From contig JACZZP010000004.1 of the NCBI GenBank assembly GCA_015183035.1, positions 1,798,001 through 1,862,000 on the forward strand: 64,000 nucleotides of DNA, in the 5' to 3' direction. The DNA comes from Meloidogyne chitwoodi. Taxonomy: Eukaryota; Nematoda; Chromadorea; Rhabditida; Meloidogynidae. Both the position numbers and the translations under genes were made by a program. The notes under the pieces were generated by a model that was not told where the DNA came from, did not search any database, and saw only the letters and a program-made list of their open reading frames with translations. Each line of letters opens with the position of its first letter. Within the stretch, counting starts at the first letter, position 1. Positions 56,803-64,000 of this stretch are shown here, piece by piece.

Positions 56803-56996
56803 GGGTGGGGGGGGTATCATTTGAGCAACGCCGTTTGAGCGATAGGATTTGAGCGACAGCCATTTGAGCGATGTCATTTGAGCGACGTTGTAAAGGTCTC
56901 ATTTGGGCGACGAATTTTAGCAATCTTCATCGCTCAAATGGCTGTCGCTCAAATCCTATCGCTCAAACGGCGTCGCTCAAATGAGTCGCTCCCCTA
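56803..56996. mobile_element. foldback (hairpin) repeat built from the word TTTGAGCGAC
   Basis: The left arm tttgagcaacgccgtttgag, then cgataggatttgagcgacag and ccatttgagcgat, is matched by the inverted right arm atcgctcaaatggctgtcgc, then tcaaatcctatcgctcaaac and ggcgtcgctcaaatgagtcgctcccc. The whole unit can form one hairpin. It starts with a run of G and ends CTCCCC. The flanks carry the same 8-9 bp (left tctaatttcg, right ctaatttcg), a convincing target-site duplication. It lies between MRPL17 and HID1. The framework is shared with the element at 31692-31906. Confidence 0.85.
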
Positions 56997-57127
56997 ATTT
57001 CGCATTGATTTTTCAATAAATTAATCCCCACGGCCTTGTTGGATTTTACTATTTTTAAAATATATTTTTGACAAAATTTTAAAAATTCTCATAATTTTTA
57101 TATTTACTTACCTTCTCAGTTTAATTT

Positions 57128-57141
57128 ATTTTTTTTAACAG
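57128..57141 (+). promoter_or_regulatory. probable spliced-leader acceptor of hid-1
   Basis: The tract ttttttttttaacag ends one base before the ATG of HID1 at 57143. With no exon upstream in reach, this is a candidate trans-splice acceptor and it supports the chosen start. Confidence 0.5.
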
Positions 57142-57142
57142 A

Positions 57143-60100
57143 ATGGGCAACTCAGAAAGCACTAAAGGTTTAAATTTTATTTAAAAATTTATTCGTAAAA
57201 TTAAGTTGACTTTCGTAGCCTTGTTGTTGAAGAGACTTCAAAGCCTTCCTCAAATGATGAGGATTTGGATTGGGAAAAATTACTCCCATTTAATACAATT
57301 AATGATTTATTTACTTATTTATCTGCAACTGATGTCAGAGAATTGAGAGATAGGCATCCAAATGTTTGTTAAAAATATTTATTAAAAATTATTACTTTTT
57401 AAAGGAATTAGCTACTTTAATTAACAAAGTTATTGGATTTCTTGCTCGTCTTCCAAGTTCATTTCCTGCTCCATCAGAACATAAAAAGGTACCTAAAAGT
57501 GTAGTCCAAATGTTTGAACTTTCTAAATTGTTAGATTATTAATTGTATTCGACTGCTTATTCGTGTAATCCCCTTCTTGTTTGAGCAAAGCGAGTGGAGA
57601 AATTATTTTTGGTCACAAATACCCGAGAAAGAAGGAAGTAATGAGAGTCGAGCTCTTTTAGGAAGTTCTCTTCTTAATGCACTATCTCATCTTTTATTTT
57701 GTCCAAATTTTACTGTTGGATTTAACGATAAAAACACAGTTACAATTTTTATATTTTTAATTCTGTTTTAAAATTATATAGCAAATTGCTAGCCTTTCTA
57801 AAATAGATAGTTGCGAATATATTTGGCAATCAGGCGTTGGTTTTGCAGGAAAACCACCCTCTAGTGCTGTTTATGATATAAATCGCACTGAGATATTGAA
57901 ACTTTTATTGTGAGTTGAATGATTTTGTTAAAAATATATTTTTTAATTTTAGGGTGTGTTTCTCTGAGATTATTTACAGTCTTGAGACAGGTACTATTTA
58001 AATTTTATCTTGTAGTATTTTTAACAAAACTATCAATTTGTTTCCTATTTAAATTTATTCTAATAAGGAAGTTCTCGATATTAATTTTAAATTTATTTAA
58101 ATTTTTTAAAATTACAAAATTTAGACATTTCAAAAATACGTTGGATTACTTGTTTTACTTCTGCAGAAAATCGTAATGTTGTAAGTTTATTTTCTTATAA
58201 CACTTTTTTTAACTTTTCTTTATCTTAGCTTCCAATTTTTACCTCTCTCTTAAATACAATTTGTTCCTATGATCCTGTTGGACTTGGAGTGCCATACAAT
58301 TACCTTTTATTAACTGATTTTCGTGAACCTTTAGTAAAAGTTTCTTTGCAATTTTTGATTGTTTGTCTTGATAAAGATTCGCATGCAAAAAATGAGGAGG
58401 TTAATATCTTAGATTTTTTATAGTTTATAACTTTGAAATTTTAGGATGGTTATGCAGAAAATTATTTTGTAAATTATCTTTCTAGAATTCACCGCGAAGA
58501 GGATTTTGATTTTATTTTAAAGGTTAATTCTTTTATATTTTAATTATCTAATTTTAGGGTTTTACTCGTCTTTTGAATAATCAATTACAAGCAACTTATT
58601 TTCCAAAATCATTAAAGAAAATTGAATTTCACCAAGAACTTCTTGTTCTCCTATGGAAATGCTGTGAATTTAATCAGGTAAAATATTCTTAAAAAAATTT
58701 TTAGTTTGTTTTTAAATTTAAATTCTGTATTGATTTGTCAGTCAATTACAGTTATTTGAGGATTTTGCTCTTACAATTCAAGAAAGAATTTTCCTTTTAT
58801 AATATATTTAATAAATATGTTTATATTATAAAATTAAGTAAATTGACATTTTTACTGAAATGTTTTGATTTTAACATTTTATGTCAATTATTCTTTTTTT
58901 TTTATTTTACAGAAATTTCTCTACTTTATTCTCAAAACTAGTGATATGCTTGATATTCTTGTTCCTATCCTTTATCATTTAAACGACTCACGGACAGACC
59001 CTTCACGTATTGGACTTGTCCATATGAGTGTTTTTTTAATTTTATTATTGAGTGGCGAGAGAAATTTTGGTGTCCGTTTGAATAAGGTTTTTCTTTTTAT
59101 TTATTTCTTTTTAATTAATTTTGTTATCAATTATTATTAACAGCCTTTCACTTCTCGTGGTATTATTGATGTTCCGATTTTCACAGGGACTCATGCTGAC
59201 CTTTTAATAATTGTAACTATTTTTTGTTTATTTGATTGACGTTTTTTGATTTTTTAAGGTTTTTCATAAATTAATTACTAGTGGAAACCACAAATTGCAA
59301 TCTCTATTTGATTGTTTATTAACAATTATTGTTAATGGTATGTATTTTTTAAATAATTTTTAGATTTTATTTAAAACTTTTTTTTCAATTTATTCAAAAA
59401 AAATTAATTAAGTTTCTCCATATCTCAAATCGTTGTCTATGGTCACTGCTAATAAACTTGTTCATTTGGTGGAAGCATTTAGGTTTTGATTTTTATAAAT
59501 TTGCGTTTCGTTTCGTTTTGTTTTACTTTTAATTTTTTCATTTTAGCACTCCGTGGTTTATGTTTTCTTCCCCAACAAATCATCATTTGATTTTCTTTAT
59601 TCTTGAAATGTTCAACAATATTATTCAATATCAATTTGATGGTCATTTATTTTATATTTTAATAATTATTTTTGAATTATATTTCTAAAAATTTATTGTT
59701 AGGTAACTCCAACCTTATTTACACAATAATACGGAAGAGACAAGTTTTTTACCAATTGAGGTTTGTTTTAAATTTTACTTGAAAAATTTTTTAAATTTAG
59801 TAATATTCAAACCGATTCTGTTTCAATTGCCCATGGCTTGAGAAAAGGCAAAAAGCCAGTTAAAGATTTAGAAGAAGAATCTGTCGAAGAAATTATACCG
59901 GGCAATGAAAAGGATGAAATGCGCGGTAACTTTTTAGGAATTATTTTTTTAATATTTTCACAGCTTCAACTGGTCCGAGTTCAACGCTTGCTCAAACACC
60001 AGCAATTGATGTGATGACAAAAAACTATGAGGCAAAAGAAGGCAAAAGTAGTGAACATCAACTACCTATAATCAAAGAAAATAAAGGAGAAATTTTTAAA

Positions 60101-60558
60101 GAAAAAATGGAAAATGAGAAAAAGAACGAGGAAGAAGAGGAATGGGTAGCAACACCAGAATGGGTCGAATCATGGAAAAGCAAATTGCCTTTGCAAACAA
60201 TAATGCGTGTGTTGCAGATATTAGTCCCTCAAGTGGAGAAAATTTGCATTGACAAGTTTGGAATTTTAATTAAATAATTTTAAATTTATTTTAGAGGATT
60301 AACCGATGAGAGTGAAATTCTCAAATTTCTTCAGCATGGAACACTTGTTGGACTTCTGCCTGTACCTCATCCAATTTTAATTCGACGATATATTGCTAAT
60401 GAAGGGACAAATAATTGGTTTAGAACTTATACTTGGGGTGTTATTTATTTAAGGTTTTTTTATTGATGATAATGAATGGAAAATTGTTTTTTAGAAATGT
60501 TGATCCGGCTATTTGGTATGATACAGAAGTAAATCTGTTTGAAATACAAAATGTATAA
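57143..60558 (+). CDS. hid-1: HID1 (dymeclin-like Golgi/dense-core-vesicle protein)
   Basis: About twenty exons encode a protein of roughly 750-800 residues that follows human HID1 from end to end. The N-terminus is MGNSESTK joined to VDFRSLVVEE, and like the human protein (MGSTDSK) it carries a Gly2 suited to myristoylation. Landmarks are FLFEQSEWRNYFWSQIPEK, LLFCPNFTV, SCEYIWQSGVGFAGKPP, FTSLLNTICSYDPVGLGVPY, FVNYLSRIHREEDFDFILKG, KFLYFILKTSDMLDILVPIL, LILLLSGERNFGVRLNKPF, IFTGTHADLLIIVFHKLITS, VSPYLKSLSMVTANKLVHLV, WVESWKSKLPLQTIMRVLQI, VPQVEKICIDKGLTDESEIL and WFRTYTWGVIYLRNVDPAIW. A Lys/Glu-rich insert (near 60011-60150) replaces the variable linker. HID1 acts at the trans-Golgi in dense-core vesicle formation and neuropeptide sorting. 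The start is supported by a strong acceptor directly before the ATG. Two same-strand traffic genes follow closely. Confidence 0.93.
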
Positions 60559-60807
60559 AATAAAGATAAGACAAATAATAATAAGGCTAAATACATAATA
60601 TTATAATCTTTTGTAATTTCTTGGGACAATATAATTTGGAATCTAATAATTATTTTAAAAAAATTATTAACAAAGGATAATCTAGGTATTTTAAAAAGCG
60701 ATATTTGTGATGCTTGCTATAAATTTTTAAATTTTAAATTTTGTTTTTACTATATTTTTATTTTATTGTAATATTTATATTTTTTATTTTTAACAATACA
60801 AAATAAA

Positions 60808-60815
60808 CTTTTCAG
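60808..60815 (+). promoter_or_regulatory. probable spliced-leader acceptor upstream of the Rab gene
   Basis: The sequence aacttttcag ends at 60815, 31 nt before the Rab ATG at 60847 and within the 288-bp gap after hid-1. A second ggttttag follows at about 60816-60822. This fits trans-splicing of an internal operon gene. Confidence 0.5.
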
Positions 60816-60846
60816 GTTTTAGATTTTGTTATTTATTTAATTATTA

Positions 60847-61965
60847 TGAGTTACAATTATTTATTCAAAATTGTTGTTGTTGGTGATCATAATGTTGGAA
60901 AATCGGTCAGTTTATTTTTCATAGGATTAAAATTATTTGGTGGATTATGTGTTAGACTATCCGACCTTTTATAATTCATTATTGTACGGGGAAGAGATGT
61001 TTATGATAGTTATGGATGCATGAAAATCCGGAGCGCAAGGAAAAAAGAAATTAAAATTTTTAGATAATTTCAGTGTATTCTTTTGAGATTTGCTGAAAAT
61101 GCCTTTAGAGCGGACCACATCAGTACATTGGGTGTTGATTTTAAATTAAAAACAATAAAACTTGGTCGTGACAAAATTCGGTTAGAACTCTGGTAAGCTC
61201 CTATTTTGTTTTTTATTTGACAAATATCTTTTTATTTAGGGATACTGCTGGCATGGAACGATATCGAACTATATACAATTCGTATTATCGTATTATTTAA
61301 TTTTATTTGTTTTTTATTTGCTATGTATTTTTTAATTTCAGATTCTGCTCATGGTGTCGTATGTGTGTTTGATATTGTTAGTTTTTTAATTTATATTTTG
61401 AAAAATCGGTTAGGAAGAATTATTTTTTAATAAATTTTAATATTTTTCTATCAAAATAAAGTTGTTTTAGACCAGCGAAAAATCATTTGAAAATCTTGAA
61501 AATTACTGGCTCACTCAAGTTAAAGAACATGCACCTCAAAATGCTGTATTACTTTTGGTTGGAAATAAAGCTGATATGGAGCCTGAACGTAAAATTCCCT
61601 TTGATCGAGCTGAAAGGTTTTAAATTAATATTTAGAATTTTTATAAAGTCATTTCTAGGTTAGCAAAAAGATTGGGCGTTTCACTTTTTGAAGTTAGTGC
61701 CAAAACTGGAATTAATTGTGAAGATGCTTTTGTAGAATTAGCTACAGTTATGCGTGATCGTCTTCTTGCATCTGGTATTTTTTAAATTTATTTTAAGTTT
61801 ATAAAATTTTAAGCAGCAAATTCTGACTCTGATGACTCTGATCGTTTATCAACTGCCTTTCATATTGATGGTGCCATATCACATGAAAAAATGAATAGTC
61901 GTTTAATGGGTGTTGTTCCCAACTGTTGTTCAGGTGAAAGCACTCCAAGAGCTACTTTTGTTTAG
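60847..61965 (+). CDS. atypical Rab-family small GTPase
   Basis: Six or seven exons encode about 230 residues. The G-domain is complete: P-loop GDHNVGKS, switch I HISTLGVDFKLKTI, G3 region LELWDTAGMERYRT, GNKADM (G4, NKxD), and VSAKTG (G5, SAK). It is closest in feel to the Rab1/8/10/35 group (ISTxGVDFKxKTI, WDTAGxERxRTI). Odd points: the catalytic Gln of WDTAGQE is Met, the residue after YY is His (YYHSAHG) where most Rabs have Arg, and the C-terminus (VVPNCCSGESTPRATFV) has its Cys pair eleven residues before the end, so a standard geranylgeranylation motif is absent. The Ser/Asp-rich hypervariable region (ANSDSDDSDRLSTAF) is unusual. It is likely a membrane-traffic regulator that spends more time in the GTP state, but that is inference. 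It lies 288 bp behind hid-1 on the same strand. Confidence 0.85.
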
Positions 61966-62258
61966 TAAAACGATAAGAGAATATTTATTTATTCTTGTCA
62001 ATTACATATATGCATTTTTCACTTCATTTTTTAAAATAATGTGTTCTTCTTCTGCCTTTATCTGAATCTCACCAGAAAATGGCTGCTTTTTTATTTTTTG
62101 AGTTAATGATTTTTATTTCAATTTTTAATGCTTTAAAATTTAAGTGTAATTTAACAAATTTTTAGAAATGTTTATTCCAATTTTAATATTTTTATCAATT
62201 TGAAGAATAATATTTTAATTTTCTGAAACATTATAAAGTTGCTAATGTAAAAATAGTT
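61966..62258. other. short spacer between Rab and ZDHHC17-type genes
   Basis: 293 bp, T-rich, with no coding signal. Acceptor-like tataaag and aaaatag lie 10-25 nt before the next ATG but neither is a strong consensus. The distance is typical of nematode operon spacing. Confidence 0.4.
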
Positions 62259-64000
62259 ATGCTTCCATCACCTTCATCAAATGCCGATCTTGAAGCGCGG
62301 CAGGCGACACAGTTTGGAGATGTCAATAAACTTTTAAGGTAAATAAATAAAGTTTAAAAAACACTTTTTTCGTAAGCTGTTTTTTGTTTTGAGATTTTAC
62401 TAGCGTTCTATTTTTATTTTTCCATTTCAGCTTATTGGATTCTTCTGTCTCACCAAATTCGGTAGAATGATTTTATCTCCAAACTAAATAAATTTAAACA
62501 TTCAGATTGATCAAGATGATTGCTCACTTCTCCACTGGGCAGCAATAAATAACAGAATAGAGGTTTTTGAATTTATTTTTTTAAATTATTTTTTTATTAA
62601 GGTTGCTAATCTTTTAATACAAAGAGGGGCTAATGTTAATGCAATTGGAGGAGTTTTAGCTTCAACCCCTTTGCATTGGGCAGCAAGGCATGGACATGTT
62701 AGGATGGTTGCAGTTTTGGTTATTTTTTTTCAAAATTTTTGTCATTTTTTTACTTAGGTTCGTAATGGTGCCGATTGGACAATTCGGGATGTTGAAGGTT
62801 TTACTGCTTTACATGTAGCTGTTCAGTTTGGATGTATTCCTGTTGCTGCTTATCTTGTATTATTTTAAATCTTGCTAAAATTTTAATTTAATTATAGATT
62901 TCAATGGGACAGTCTCCTGATGAATTGGATACCACTAGAATGACACCAGCAATTTGGGCGGCTTATAAGGCTTGCAGTAAAGATTCATTAAGAATGCTTG
63001 CTAAGTTAGGTGCTGACTTGGAAAAAACTGATTCTACTTACAGGTTTTTTTTAAAATTTATATTTCACAAACTAACTTACCAAAACATGTTTTTATTTAA
63101 TTTTTAATAATAATTTAATATTATACATATCAATTTTAAAAAATTATTTTAAAATTTAAAGAAATTCGCCTCTTCATTGGGCTGTAGCACAAGGAAATCA
63201 TATGGCAGTTAGTGCTCTTATCAAATTAAATGTTGATCTTTCACAATTAAATAAAGTAATTTTATTATTAAATTTTTTTTTAAATAAATTTTTTTAAAGG
63301 AAAATGAAACTCCTTTGGACATTGCAAGGAGAAAAGGAGATTTACTTTCTATTCGTTTACTTGAAATGGCAGCACGAGAGCAAGGCCTAATTCCTTCTAA
63401 ATTTAAACAAAAACTGCGTGATAATTCTGTAAATTTTTATAAATAAATTTTAAAATTTATAAATTAGTTTTTGAATATTTTCTTTTTATTTGACGAGGAT
63501 AAAACTAAAATTTAAAAATAATTTTATTTTTAGAATATTCGTCGTTCAGTTCTTTTTTCTCTTCCATTTTTTGCCATTTTTCTTGGTTCTTTAATTGCCA
63601 GTTGTTCTCTTAGTGGTATTACAAAATTAGAACTTTCTTTTTGTTTATCATCATTTATTTTATTTTTATTCAGGTTTTTTTTTAATTTTTAATTAATAGT
63701 TTTATTATTTAAAAGATATTTTTCAAAAGATCGCCAAGATTATGCTCTGAGAATTCTTCTTTTTGGATTGGCCATTTCTTCAAAATTTTATATGATTTTT
63801 GCTTGGCTTATGTTTATTCACTCTATTGTTGCTTGGCATATGCAAATTGCTTTTCTTTTCTTTTTAGTTTTAGTTCCTTATTTAACACATAAAATGGTCA
63901 CTTCTGATCCTGGTTTTGTTATTGTAACACATAAGGTTAGAGAAAAACTTTATTTTTAAATTTCATAATTTTTGATTAATTTAATTAATTATTTTTCTGT
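62259..64000 (+). CDS. ZDHHC17/13-type ankyrin palmitoyltransferase, 3' part outside window
   Basis: Starts MLPSPSSNADLEARQATQFG. Ankyrin repeats follow: SLLHWAAINNRIEVANLLIQ, STPLHWAARHGHVRMVAVLV, FTALHVAVQFGCIPVAAYLI, MTPAIWAAYKACSKDSLRML, NSPLHWAVAQGNHMAVSALI and NETPLDIARRKGDLLSIRLL. These match HIP14/ZDHHC17 (LLHWAAINNRIDLVK, STPLHWATRQGH, IHLAAQFGHTSIVAYLI). Membrane helices follow (SVLFSLPFFAIFLGSLIASC, LSFCLSSFILFLF, LAISSKFYMIFAWLMFIHSI, LFFLVLVPYLTHKMVTSDPG). The last visible exon ends at 63935 with donor gttaga, before the cysteine-rich DHHC domain, which lies beyond the window. Family members palmitoylate synaptic and Golgi proteins. It lies 293 bp behind the Rab gene. Confidence 0.9.

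Overview
The window is AT-rich nuclear DNA from a small-genome animal, most likely a nematode. The inference of a plant-parasitic tylenchid such as a root-knot nematode (Meloidogyne) rests on the extreme A+T content of introns and intergenic DNA, short introns with TTTTAG/TTTCAG acceptors, compact gene spacing, strong 3' splice sites directly upstream of several start codons (as expected for spliced-leader trans-splicing), and a conserved metazoan gene set. The species cannot be fixed from sequence alone. All genes are multi-exon, so the gene models were assembled by eye from exon homology and splice phase.

Layout. 1-3761: AT-rich, no gene. 3762-4348: small secreted/one-pass membrane protein. 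5272-6351 (-): TMEM200-like membrane protein. 7065-9430: a large minisatellite-cored repeat carrying a nested 576-bp inverted-repeat transposon and a decayed CK1/TTBK-like kinase fragment. 9805-11400 (-) and 12074-13450 (+): a divergent pair of ERAD genes, HERP and Derlin-1. 13645-15976 (-): FLVCR/SLC49 transporter. 16-19 kb: AT-rich DNA with a foldback element and a decayed copy of the 3' end of a neighbouring gene. 19140-22188 (-): truncated Ty3/gypsy-type retroelement followed by a 4 x 79 bp tandem repeat. 22751-27656 (-): large unrecognised helical protein. 28508-30421 (-): NDRG. 31692-31906: hairpin repeat. 32023-32728: GOLGA7/Erf4. 33155-35481: divergent prolyl-tRNA synthetase. 37164-40661: SLC16-type transporter with a tRNA-like repeat in an intron. 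41113-44937: Lgl polarity protein. 45320-48445 (-): ACSL3/4-type acyl-CoA synthetase. 49035-51175 (-): SF3A3 splicing factor, behind an unrecognised gene at 51515-52436 (-). 53400-55769: ENPP6-like ectophosphodiesterase. 55904-56619 (-): MRPL17. 57143-60558: HID1. 60847-61965: atypical Rab. 62259-end: ZDHHC17-type ankyrin palmitoyltransferase, cut by the window edge.

Functional themes. HERP and Derlin-1, partners in ER-associated degradation, share one 673-bp intergenic region. HID1, an atypical Rab and a Golgi-type DHHC enzyme lie head-to-tail with gaps of under 300 bp and may form a membrane-traffic operon. The most unusual non-coding signals are (i) a repeat family with similar ends and an expandable minisatellite core seen at two loci, and (ii) foldback elements built from one short repeated word, where two related members have swapped the word throughout (GACCGA versus GAGCGA).
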